From Thysanoteuthis rhombus (Eukaryota > Mollusca > Cephalopoda > Oegopsida > Thysanoteuthidae): 64,000 bases of DNA. The translations under genes were made by a program, and so were the position numbers. The notes under the pieces were generated by a model that had not been told where the DNA came from, did no database searches, and saw nothing but the letters and a program-made list of their open reading frames with translations. Location of the stretch: the NCBI GenBank assembly GCA_963457665.1, contig OY735224.1:53361429-53425428 (forward strand), given 5' to 3'. Shown here one piece after another: positions 44,640-57,600 of the stretch. Numbering within the stretch: position 1 is the first letter of the stretch; every line of letters starts with the position of its first letter.

Positions 44640-46047
44640 AGCAGTGTTAAATGTGAAACAAAACGACCGGAAAATCGTTTCCAGCTTTTGAAACCAATGT
44701 TTCTAATGTTTTTGAGCAAACTTTTTTAAATCTAACTATAATAATACATGATTGAATTTCGAAAGTTTGAAAATCTACCCTGAAATAGTATGAACATAGC
44801 CTTTTTCAGCTTCATAAATCAATGTTTTCAAAGTTTTTCGACAATTTTCTAGAATGCACTAATAACATAGGATCCAATTTTCAGACTGTTGACACCAAAC
44901 CTATAAAGGTATCAAGGGAAGCCTTTTCAGCTTGGGAAAAGTCACATTCTCATGGCTTTTCAACAATTTCACCTAATATAGCAATGATACATGATTTCAT
45001 TTCCGAATATCAAAACTAAGCCCTAAGGAAGCAGGAACAGAGATTTTTTAGCATTGAAAGCAATGTTTTCAAGATTTTCATTGATTATCTTGAAAATAGT
45101 AATCACATAGGAGTGAGAAGCTCAAAATAAAGCTCGAAAGAGTATAAACAGAGACTTTCTAGCCCGGAAACAAGTGTTTTCAATGTTTTTAACCATTTTC
45201 TCCAATGTATCAATGATAAATGATTGAATTTGTAAAGTGTGAAAACCAAGCCGAAAAGGCTGTGAAAAGAGTGTTTTTAGCTTTGGAATCAATGTTTTAG
45301 AGGTTTTTAACAATTTATACGTATGTACTAATACTATACATGTAAGTGTTAAGACCAAGCCTAAAAACCTACAGGGAAGCCTTTTTTTGGCTTTGAGAGT
45401 AACGTTTTCAATAGTTTCAAGCAATTTCCTTGAATATATATGAACATGTTTTCTGTAATGTAATATAATACGTGATTTTATCTTCAGAATGTCTAAAGAA
45501 TGCCGAAAAGGGCATCAACAGAGCCTTTTTAGCTTATAAGAGAAATGTTTTCAAGGTTTTTCAACAAATTTTTGAATGAAGTTATGATATTTGAGTGCGC
45601 CTTTAAATGTCAAAACCGAGCCCGAAAAGGTCTTTTCAGCTCTGTAAGCAATGTCATCATGGTTTTCGACGATTTTTTGTCAATGTGTAAATGATATACG
45701 GTTGAATTTTCAGCATGTCACAACCTAGCCTAAAAGGGTAATAAGAGGGACTTTTCAGCTTTGAAACCTAGTTTTTAAAAGTAATAACCTTTCAAAGATG
45801 CTTTTCAAAGCTGAAATTAAAAACAATCTAATCGAAGGTAGTATTCATATATAAGTAAATGTCAAAAGCCAGCCTGAAAGGATAAAAAAAGAGACTTTTG
45901 GGCGTGGAAAGCAATGTTTAAAATGTTTTCTTCTGCAATTTTCTCGAATGTAGTAATGACATGTGAATATGTGTGAAAAGCATGCTGAAAAAGCATGTGA
46001 CGAGAGCGTTTTCGGCATTGAAACCAGTGTTTCCAACATTTTCTTAC

Positions 46048-46048
<1 letters not shown>
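44640..46048. repeat. satellite block C, about 120-bp unit, roughly 12 copies
   Basis: CAATGTTTTCAA-like landmarks recur every 110-142 bp (near 44,695, 44,820, 45,060, 45,175, 45,290, 45,400, 45,540, 45,650, 45,770, 45,912 and 46,028). Between them lie ACATGATTGAATTT, CAAGCCTGAAAAGG-like and CTTTTTAGCTTTGAAA-like blocks. Units are heavily diverged. The block starts just after the GC-rich island and ends at the RTE fragment. Confidence 0.85.
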
Positions 46049-46097
<49 letters not shown>

Positions 46098-46462
46098 GTT
46101 TTTTAACGTCCGTCGTTGGATATAGACCTTCCCCAGGATTTGCCACACTTCTCTATGATGGGCGTCGCGGAGCCAGTACTTTCTGAACTTGTCTAGTTCG
46201 TCTCTCCATCTAATATTCTGCCGGCCTCGGTTGTGCATGTGATCTCGGGGGATCAGTGTCGTGAGTCGTGATGTCCATCGGTTGTCTGCAATTCTTGCAA
46301 CATGGCCAGCCCACCGCCATTTGAGATTTTTTATGGATCCTATGATGTCCCTAACTCTTGTCTTTTCTCAGATGTACTGTGCTGTCTTGTGGTTTCTGCA
46401 TGTGAGTCCTAGCATAATTCTTTCATGTGCCCGTTGCATGGTTCTCAATTTACGGGTCTCGC
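46049..46462 (-). mobile_element. 5'-truncated RTE LINE fragment with long ATC tail
   Basis: On the minus strand this is the 3' end of the same RTE family (about 410 bp), with its tail expanded to 16 ATC triplets on the plus strand (46,049-46,096). Sequence is close to 26,565-26,950, but several substitutions and at least one in-frame stop show it is inactive. The 5' end is cut inside the reverse-transcriptase C-terminus, at a fold-back junction described separately. Confidence 0.92.
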
Positions 46463-46473
46463 AAATTGAGAAC
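46441..46473. repeat. 11-bp inverted repeat at the RTE 5' junction
   Basis: GTTCTCAATTT (46,441-46,451, within the element) is the perfect reverse complement of AAATTGAGAAC (46,463-46,473), with an 11-bp loop containing the last element-derived bases. Confidence 0.85.
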
Positions 46474-46964
46474 AATAAGATAACCAGTATTAAAATTTGA
46501 TTTCAACTATCAATGTATGTACGGGGTGAATATAAGTTGTGGTAAAGAGAAATTAAGAATTAGAATTAAGTGAGAACTAGTCAACATTGATGATAGAAAT
46601 ATTATTTTTTCGGAAATATCAGACTGGTATTCCCGGACTGTTAAATACAAAGCATGGGTCTGCAAAGAAAAGAATTAGCCTTTGGCAAGTTTTGGACTGG
46701 TTTTTCTCATCTTTAGGAACTTGTCTTACTTTGTCTCTGCCTTACCAATTAGGTAACGTAGGCTTGATCAGCAGATGTTGCTCATAGCTATAGTCTTTTC
46801 TTATTTGCTCTCGTATTGTTAGATGCTAATATCCACTAGTGTAAAACAAATGATTGTCTGGTGGTAACAGATTTGGATAACACTAATCTCCAATCCCAAC
46901 TTCATGGTAGCTTTTTACGCTGTAGTAGTATTAGATATAATAGTATTGTCAATTATTATCAACA
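46474..46964. other. unique sequence between RTE fragment and 190-bp satellite
   Basis: No gene or repeat is recognised in this stretch of about 490 bp. A 66-codon frame at 46,587-46,787 has no known match. Confidence 0.5.
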
Positions 46965-47524
46965 CTAGTGGAAGTGCCTTCTCGACCGATAGCGGCTATT
47001 TCCATCAAATTTGGCTACATCGAAAAATACATCAAATGCAGCCAATTCAATGGTACCGTTGCAATCAGCACGTCAAACTACACCAGAAAAAGCCATAAAA
47101 TCGATAGGTAAAAATGATATTCGAAACACCATTTTTGACGGCTCTCTTATGTATGTGCTGGAAGTGCCTTCTCGACCAATAGCAGCTATTTCCATCAAAT
47201 TGGGCTAAATCGAAAAATACATCAAATCCACCCGATCCAATGGTACCGTTGCAATCAGCTCGTCAAACTACGCCAGAAAAAGCCATAAAATCGATAGGTA
47301 AAAATGACATTCAAAAGACCATTTTTGACGGCTCACTTATGTACGTGCTGGAAGTGCCTTCTCGACCAATAGCGGCCATTTTCATCAAATTGGGCTGAAT
47401 CGAAAAATACATCAAATCCACCCGATCCAATGGTACCGTTGCAATCAGCACGTCAAACTACGCCAGAAAAAGGCATAAAATCGACAGGTAAAAATGACAT
47501 TCAAAAGACCATTTTTGACGGCTC

Positions 47525-48410
47525 ACTTATGTATGTGCTGGAAGTGCCATCTCGACCAAGAGCGGCTATTTTCATCAAATTGAGCTGAATCAAAAATACA
47601 TCAAATCCACCCGATCCAATGCTACTGTTGCAATCAGCACGTCAAACTACGCCAGAAAAAGCCATAAAATTGATAGGTCAAAATGACATTCAAAAGACCA
47701 TTTTTGACGGCTCACTTATGTATGCGGTAAAAATGCATTTTACGGTCAATATTGGCTATTTCCATCAAATTGGGCTGAATCGAAAAATACATCAAATCCA
47801 CCCGATCCAATGGTACCGTTGCAATCAGCACGTCAAACTACGCCAGAAAAAGCCATAAAATCGATAGGTAAAAATGACATTCAGAAGACCTTTTTTGACA
47901 GCTAACTTATGTATGTGCTGGAAGTGCCTTCTCGACCAATAGTGGCTATTTTCATCAAATTGGGCTGGATCAAAAAATACATCAAATCCACCCGATCCAA
48001 TGGTACCGTTGCAATCAGCACGTCAAACTATGCCAGAAAAGGCCATAAAATCAATAGGTAAAAATGACATTCAAAAGACCATTTTTGACGGCTCACTTAT
48101 GTATGCGGTGAAAATGCATTCTCGGTCAATATTGGCTTTTTCCATCTAATTGGGCTGAATCAAAAAATACATCAAATCCACCCGATCCAATGGTACCGTT
48201 GCAATCAGCACGTCAAATTACGCCAGAAAAGCCATAAAATCGATAGGTAAAAATGACATTCAAAAGACAAATTTTGACGGCTCACTTATGTATGTGCTGG
48301 AAGTGCCTTCTCGACCAATAGCGGCTATTTTCATCAAATTTGGCTGAATCGAAAAATACATCAAATCCACCCGATCCAATGGTACCGTTGCAATCAGCAC
48401 GTCAAACTAC
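47525..48410. repeat. higher-order repeat block in satellite B (left copy)
   Basis: About 885 bp (nearly five monomers) is practically identical to 50,754-51,639, a shift of 3,229 bp or 17 monomers. Rare variants are shared in order: CATTTTACGGTC, CCTTTTTTGACAGCTAAC, AGAAAAGGCCATAAAATCAA and CCATCTAATTGGG. The copies diverge near 48,415 / 51,640. Confidence 0.85.
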
Positions 48411-50753
48411 GCCAGAGAAAGCCATAAAATCGATAGGTAAAAATGACATTCAAAAGACCATTTTTGACGGCTCACTTATGTATGTGCTGGAAGTGCCTTC
48501 TCGACCAATAGCGGCTATTCTCATCAAATTGGGCTAAATCGAAAAATACATCAAATCCACCCGATCCAATGGTACCGTTGCAATCAGCACGTCAAACTAC
48601 GCCAGAAAAAGCCATAAAATCGATAGGTAAAAATGACATTCAAAAGACCATTTGTGACGGCTCACTTATGTATGTGCTGGGAGTGCCTTCTCGACCAATA
48701 GCGGCTATTTTCATCAAATTGGGCGGAATCGAAAAATACATCAAATCCACCCGATCCAATGGTACCGTTGCAATCAGCACGTCAAACTACGCCAGAAAAA
48801 GCCATAAAATCGATAGGTAAAAATGACATTCAAAAGACCATTTTTGACAGCTCACTTATGTATGCAGTAAAAATGCATTTTTGGTCAATATTGGCTATTT
48901 CCATCAAATTGGGCTGAATCGAAAAATACATCAAATCCACCCGATCCAATGGTACCGTTGCAATCAGCACTTCAAACTACGCCAGAAAAAGCCATAAAAT
49001 CGATAGGTAAAAATCACATTCAAAAGACCATTTTTGACGGCTCACTTATGTATGCGGTAAAAATGCATTTTTGGTCAATATTGGCTATTTCCATCAAATT
49101 GGGCTGAATCGAAAAATACATCAAATCCACCCGATCCAATGGTACCGTTGCAATCAGCACTTCAAACTACGCCAGAAAAAGCCATAAAATCGATAGGTAA
49201 AAATCACATTCAAAAGACCATTTTTGACGGCTCACTTATGTATGCGGTAAAAATGCATTTTTGGTCAATATTGGCTATTTCCATCAAATTGGGCTGAATC
49301 GAAAAATACATCAAATCCACCCGATCCAATGGTACCGTTGCAATCAGCACGTCAAACTACGCCAGAAAAAGCCATAAAATCGATAGGTAAAAATGACATT
49401 CAAAAGACCATTTTTGACGACTCACTTATGTATGTGATGGAAGTGCCATCTCGACCAATAGCGGCTATTTTCATCAAATTGAGCTGAATCAAAAATACAT
49501 CAAATCCACCCGATCCAATTGTACCGTTGCAATCAGCACGTCAAACTACGCCAGAAAAAGCCATAAAATCGATAGGTAAAAATGACATTCAAAAGACCAT
49601 TTTTGACGGCTCACTTATGTATGCGGTAAAAATGCATTTTCGGTCAATATTGGCTATTTCCATCGAATTGGGCTGAATCAAAAATACATCAAATCCACCC
49701 GATCCAATGGTAACGTTGCAATCAGCACGTCAAACTACGCCAGAAAAAGCCATAAAATCGATAGGTCAAAATGACATTCAAAAGACCATTTTTGACAGCT
49801 AACTTATGTATGTGCTGGAAGTGCCTTCTCGACCAATAGTGGCCATTTTCATCAAATTGGGCTGGATCGAAAAATACATCAAATCCACCCGATCCAATGG
49901 TACCGTTGCAATCAGCACGTCAAACTATGCCAGAAAAAGCCATAAAATCGATAGGTAAAAATGACATTCAAAAGACCATTTTAGACAGCTCACTTATGTA
50001 TGCGGTAAAAATGCATTCTCGGTCAATATTGGCTTTTTCCATCAAATTGGGCTGAATCAAAAAATACATCAAATCCACCCGATCCAATGCTACTGTTGCA
50101 ATCAGCACGTCAAACTACGCCAGAAAAAGCCATAAAATCGATAGGTAAAAATGACATTCAAAAGACCATTTTTGACGGCTCACTTATGTATGTGCTGGAA
50201 GTGCCTTCTCGACCAATAGCGGCTATTTTCATCAAATTGGGCTGAATCGAAAAATACATCAAATCCACCCGATCCAATGGTACCGTTGCAATCAGCACGT
50301 CAAACTACGCCAGAAAAAGCCATAAAATCGATAGGTAAAAATGACATTCAAAAGACCATTTTTGACGGCTCACTTATGTATGCGGTAAAAATGCATTTTC
50401 GGTCAATATTGGCTATTCCCATCAAATTGGGCTGAATCAAAAAATACATCAAATCCACCCGATCCAATTGTACCGTTGCAATCAGCACGTCAAACTACGC
50501 CAGAAATTGCCATAAAATCGATAAGTAAAAATGACATTCAAAAGACCAATTTTGACGGCTGTTTTGTATGTATGTGCTGGAAGTGCCTTCTCGACCAATA
50601 GGGGCTATTTTCATCAAATTGAGCTGAATCAAAAAATACATCAAATCCACCCGATCCAATGGTACCGTTGCAATCAGCACGTCAAACTACGCCAGAAAAA
50701 GCCATAAAATCGATAGGTAAAAATGACATTCAAAAGACCATTTTTGACGGCTC

Positions 50754-51639
50754 ACTTATGTATGTGCTGGAAGTGCCATCTCGACCAAGAGCGGCTATTT
50801 TCATCAAATTGAGCTGAATCAAAAATACATCAAATCCACCCGATCCAATGCTACTGTTGCAATCAGCACGTCAAACTACGCCAGAAAAAGCCATAAAATT
50901 GATAGGTCAAAATGACATTCAAAAGACCATTTTTGACGGCTCACTTATGTATGCGGTAAAAATGCATTTTACGGTCAATATTGGCTATTTCCATCAAATT
51001 GGGCTGAATCGAAAAATACATCAAATCCACCCGATCCAATGGTACCGTTGCAATCAGCACGTCAAACTACGCCAGAAAAAGCCATAAAATCGATAGGTAA
51101 AAATGACATTCAGAAGACCTTTTTTGACAGCTAACTTATGTATGTGCTGGAAGTGCCTTCTCGACCAATAGTGGCTATTTTCATCAAATTGGGCTGGATC
51201 AAAAAATACATCAAATCCACCCGATCCAATGGTACCGTTGCAATCAGCACGTCAAACTATGCCAGAAAAGGCCATAAAATCAATAGGTAAAAATGACATT
51301 CAAAAGACCATTTTTGACGGCTCACTTATGTATGCGGTGAAAATGCATTCTCGGTCAATATTGGCTTTTTCCATCTAATTGGGCTGAATCAAAAAATACA
51401 TCAAATCCACCCGATCCAATGGTACCGTTGCAATCAGCACGTCAAATTACGCCAGAAAAGCCATAAAATCGATAGGTAAAAATGACATTCAAAAGACAAA
51501 TTTTGACGGCTCACTTATGTATGTGCTGGAAGTGCCTTCTCGACCAATAGCGGCTATTTTCATCAAATTTGGCTGAATCGAAAAATACATCAAATCCACC
51601 CGATCCAATGGTACCGTTGCAATCAGCACGTCAAACTAC
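50754..51639. repeat. higher-order repeat block in satellite B (right copy)
   Basis: Partner of 47,525-48,410. A third, slightly different relative begins about 2,467 bp (13 monomers) further on, near 53,220. Confidence 0.85.
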
Positions 51640-54600
51640 GCCAGAAAAAGCCATAAAATCGATATTTAAAAATGACATTCAAAAGACCATTTTTGACAGC
51701 TCACTTATGTATGCGGTAAAAATGCATTTTCGGTCAATATTGGCTATTCCCATCAAATTGGGCTGAATCAAAAAATACATCAAATCCACCCGATCTAATG
51801 GTACCGTTGCAATCAGCACGTCAAACTACACCAGAAAAAGCCATAAAATCGATAGGTAAAAATGACATTCAAAAGACCATTTTTGACGGCTAACTTATGT
51901 ATGCGGTAAAAATGCATTTTCGGTCAATATTGGCTATTTCCATCGAATTGGGCTGAATCAACAAATACATCAAATCCACCCGATCCAATTGTACCGTTGC
52001 AATCAGCACGTCAAACTACGCCAGAAAAAGCCATAAAATCGATAGGTAAAAATGACATTCAAAAGACCATTTTTGACGGCTCACTTATGTATGTGCTGGA
52101 AGTGCCTTCTCGACCAATAGCGGCTATTTTCATCAAATTGAGCTGAATCGAAAAATACATCAAATCCACCCGATCCAATGGTACCGTTGCAATCAGCACG
52201 TCAAACTACGCCAGAAAAAGCCATAAAATCGATAGGTAAAAATGACATTCAAAAGACCATTTTTGCAGCTCACTTATGTATGTGCTGGAAGTGCCATCTC
52301 GACCAATAGCGGCTATTTTCATCAAATTGAGCTGAATCAAAAATACATCAAATCCACCCAATCCAATTGTACCGTTGCAATCAGCACGTCGAACTACGCC
52401 AGAAAAAGCCATAAAATCGATAGGTAAAAATGACATTCAAAAGACCATTTTTGACAGCTCACTTATGTATGCAGTAAAAATGCATTTTCGGTCAATATTG
52501 GCTATTTCCATCAGATTGGGCTGAATCGAAAAATACATTAAATCCACCCGATCCAATGGTACCGTTGCAATCAGCACGTCAAACTACGCCAGAAAAAGCC
52601 ATAAAATCGATAGGTGAAAATGACATTCAGAAGACCTTTTTTGACAGCTAACTTATGTATGTGCTGGAAGTGCCTTCTCGACCAATAGTGGCTATTTTCA
52701 TCAAATTGGGCTGGATCGAAAAATACATCAAATCCACCCGATCCAATGGTACCGTTGCAATCAGCACGTCAAACTACCCCTGAAAAAGCCATAAAATCGA
52801 TAGGTAAAAATGACATTCAAAAGACCATTTTTGACGGCTCACTTATGTATGCGGTAAAAATGCATTTTTGGTCAATATTGGCTATTTCCATCAAATTGGG
52901 CTGAATCAAAAAATACATCAAATCCACCCGATCCAATCGTACCGTTGCAATCAGCACGTCAAACTACGCCAGAAAAAGCCATAAAATCGATAAGTAAAAA
53001 TGACATTCAAAAGACAATTTTTGACGGCTCACTTATGTATGTGCTGGAAGTGCCTTCTCGACCAATAGGGGCTATTTTCATCAAATTGAGCTGAATCAAA
53101 AAATACATCAAATCCACCCGATCCAATGGTACCGTTGCAATCAGCACGTCAAACTACGCCAGAAAAAGCCAAAAAATCGATAGGTAAAAATGACATTCAA
53201 AAGACCATTTTTGACGGCTCACTTATGTATGTGCTGGAAGTGCCATCTCGACCAATAGCGGCTATTTTCATCAAATTGAGCTGAATCAAAAATACATCAA
53301 ATCCACCCTATCCAATGGTACTGTTGCAATCAGCACGTCAAACTACGCCAGAAAAAGCCATAAAATTGATAGGTCAAAATGACATTCAAAAGACCATTTT
53401 TGACGGCTCACTTATGTATGCGGTAAAAATGCATTTTTCAGTCAATATTGGCTATTTCCATCAAATTGGGCTGAATCGAAAAATACATCAAATCCACCCG
53501 ATCCAATGGTACCGTTGCAATCAGCACGTCAAACTACGCCAGAAAAAGCCATAAAATCGATAGGTAAAAATGACATTCAGAAGACCTTTTTTGACAGCTA
53601 ACTTATGTATGTGCTGGAAGTGCCTTCTCGACCAATAGTGGCTATTTTCATCAAATTGGGCTGGATCAAAAAATACATCAAATCCACCCGATCCAATGGT
53701 ACCGTTGCAATCAGCACGTCAAACTATGCCAGAAAAGGCCATAAAATCGATAGGTAAAAATGACATTCAAAAGACCATTTTTGACGGCTCACTTATGTAT
53801 GCGGTAAAAATGCATTCTCGGTCAATATAGGCTTTTTCCATCAAATTGGGCTGAATCAAAAAATACATCAAATCCACCCGATCCAATGGTACCGTTGCAA
53901 TTAGCACGTCAAACTACGCCAGAAAAAGCCATAAAATCGATAAGTAAAAATGACATTCAAAAGACCAATTTTGACGGCTGTTTTGTATGTATGTGCTGGA
54001 AGCTCCTTCTCGACCAATTGGGGCTATTTTCATCAAATTGAGCTGAATCGAAAAATACATCAAATCCACCCGATCCAATGGTACCGTTGCAATCAGCACG
54101 TCAAACTACGCCAGAAAAAGCCATAAAATCGATAGGTAAAAATGACATTCAAACGACCATTTTTGACGGCTCACTTATGTATGTGCTGGAAGTGCCATCT
54201 CGACCAATAGCGGCTATTTTCATCAAATTGGGCTGAATCGAAAAATACATCAAATCCACCCGATCCAATGCTACTGTTGCAATCAGCACGTCAAACTAGG
54301 CCAGAAAAAGCCATAAAATTGATAGGTAAAAATGACTTTCAAAAGACCATTTTTGACGGCTCACTTATGTATGCAGTGAAAATGCATTCTCGGTCAATAT
54401 TGGCTTTTTCCATCAAATTGGGCTGAATCAAAAAATACATCAAATCCACCCGATCCAATGGTACCGTTGCAATCAGCACGTCAAACTACGCCAGAAAAGC
54501 CATAAAATCGATAGGTAAAAATGACATTCAAAAGACCATTTTTGACGGCTCACTTATGTATGTGCTGGAAGTGCCTTCTCGACCAATAGCGGCTATTTTC

Positions 54601-57600
54601 ATCAAATTTGGCTGAATCAAAAAAATACATCAAATCCACCCGATCCAATGGTACCGTTGCAATCAGCACGTCAAACTACGCCAGAAAAAGCCATAAAATC
54701 GATAGGTAAAAATCACATTCAAAAGACCATTTTTGACGGCTCACTTATGTATGCGGTAAAAATGCATTTTCGGTCAATATTGGCTATTTCCATCAAATTG
54801 GGCTGAATCAACAAATACATCAAATCCACCCGATCCAATTGTACCGTTGCAATCAGCACGTCAAACTACGCCAGAAAAAGCCATAAAATCGATAGGTAAA
54901 AATGACATTCAAAAGACCAATTTTGACGGCTCACTTATGTATGTGCTGGAAGTGCCTTCTCGACCAATAGCAGCTATTTTCATCAAATTGAGCTGAATCG
55001 AAAAATACATCAAATCCACCCGATCCAATGGTACCGTTGCAATCAGCACGTCAAACTACGCCAGAAAAAGCCATAAAATCGATAGGTAAAAATGACATTC
55101 AAAAGACCATTTTTGCAGCTCACTTATGTATGTGCTGGAAGTGCCATCTCGACCAATAGCGGCTATTTTCATCAAATTGAGCTGAATCAAAAATACATCA
55201 AATCCACCCGATCCAATTGTACCGTTGCAATCAGCACGTCAAACTACGCCAGAAAAAGCCATAAAATCGATAGGTAAAAATGACATTCAAAAGACCATTT
55301 TTGACAGCTCACTTATGTATGCAGTAAAAATGCATTTTCGGTCAATATTGGCTATTTCCATCAAATTGGGCTGAATCGAAGAATACATCAAATCCACCCG
55401 ATCCAATTGTACCGTTGCAATCAGCACGTCAAACTACGCCAGAAAAAGCCATAAAATCGATAGGTAAAAATGACATTCAAAAGACCATTTTTGACGGTTC
55501 ACTTATGTATGCGGGTAAAAATGCATTTTCGGTCAATACTGGCTATTTCCATCAAATTGGGCTGAATCGAAAAATACATCAAATCCACCCGATCCAATGG
55601 TACCGTTGCAATCAGCACTTCAAACTACGCCAGAAAAAGCCATAAAATCGATAGGTAAAAATCACATTCAAAAGACCATTTTTGACGGCTCACTTATGTA
55701 TGCGGTAAAAATGCATTTTTGGTCAATATTGGCTATTTCCATCAAATTGGGCTGAATCGAAAAATACATCAAATCCACCCGATCCAATGGTACCGTTGCA
55801 ATCAGCACGTCAAACTACGCCAGAAAAAGCCATAAAATCGATAGGTAAAAATGACATTCAAAAGACCATTTTTGACGGCTCACTTATGTATGTGCTGGAA
55901 GTGCCATCTCGACCAAAAGCGGCTATTTTCATCAAATTGGGCTGAATCGAAAAATACATCAAATCCACCCGATCCAATGGTACCGTTGCAATCAGCACGT
56001 CAAACTACGCCAGAAAAAGCCATAAAATCGATAGGTAAAAATCACATTCAAAAGACCATTTTTGACGGCTCACTTATGTATGCGGTAAAAATGCATTTTT
56101 GGTCAATATTGGCTATTTCCATCAAATTGGGCTGAATCGAAAAATACATCAAATCCACCCGATCCAATGGTACCGTTGCAATCAGCACGTCAAACTACGC
56201 CAGAAAAAGCCATAAAATCGATAGGTAAAAATGACATTCAAAAGACCATTTTTGACGGCTCACTTATGTATGTGCTGGAAGTGCCATCTCGACCAAAAGC
56301 GGCTATTTTCATCAAATTGGGCTGAATCGAAAAATACATCAAATCCACCCGATCCAATGGTACCGTTGCAATCAGCACGTCAAACTACGCCAGAAAAAGC
56401 CATAAAATCGATAGGTAAAAATGACATTCAAAAGACCATTTTTGACGGCTCACTTATGTATGCGGTAAAAATGCATTTTCGGTCAATATTGGCTATTTCC
56501 ATCAAATTGGGCTGAATCAAAAATACATCAAATCCACCCGATCCAATGGTACCGTTGCAATCAGCACGTCAAACTACGCCAGAAAAAGCCATAAAATCGA
56601 TAGGTAAAAATGACATTCAAAAGACCATTTTTGACGGCTCACACATGTATGTGCTGCAAGTGCCTTCTCGACCAATATTGGCTATTTTCATCAAATTGGG
56701 CTGAATCGAAAAATACATCAAATCCACCCGATCCAATGGTACCGTTGCAATCAGCACGTCAAACTACGCCAGAAAAAGCCATAAAATCGATAGGTAAAAA
56801 TGACATTCAAAAGACAAATTTTGACGGCTCACTTATGTATGTGCTGGAAGTGCCTTCTCGACCAATAGCGGCTATTTTCATCAAATTGGGCTGAATCGAA
56901 AGATACATCAAATCCACCCGATCCAATGGTACCGTGTCAATCAGCACGTCAAACTACGCCAGAAAAAGCCATAAAATCGATATGTAAAAATGACATTCAA
57001 AAGACCATTTTTGATGGCTCACTTATGTATGTGCTGGAAGTGCCTTTTCGACCAATAGCGGCTATTTTCATCAAATTGGGCTAAATCGAAAAATACATCA
57101 AATCCACCCGATCCAATGGTACCGTTGCAATCAGCACTTCAAACTACGCCAGAAAAAGCCATAAAATCGATAGGTAAAAATGACATTCAAAATACCATTT
57201 TTGACAGCTCACTTATGTATGTGCTGGAAGTGCCTGTTCGACCAATAGCGGCTATTTTCATCAAATTGGGCTAAATCGAAAAATACATCAAATCCACCAG
57301 ATCCAATGGTACCGTTGCAATCAGCACGTCACACTACGCCAGAAAAAGCCATAAAAACGATAGGTAAAAATGACATTCAAAAGACCATTTTTGACGGCTC
57401 ACTTATGTATGCGGTAAAAATGCATTTTCGGTCCATATAGGCTATTTCCATCAAATTGGACTGAATCGAAAAATACATCAAATCCACCCGATCCAATGGT
57501 ACTGTTGCAATCATCACGTCAAACTACGCCAGAAAAAGCCATAAAATCGATAGGTAAAAATGACATTCAAACGACCATTTTTGACGGCTCACTTATGTAT

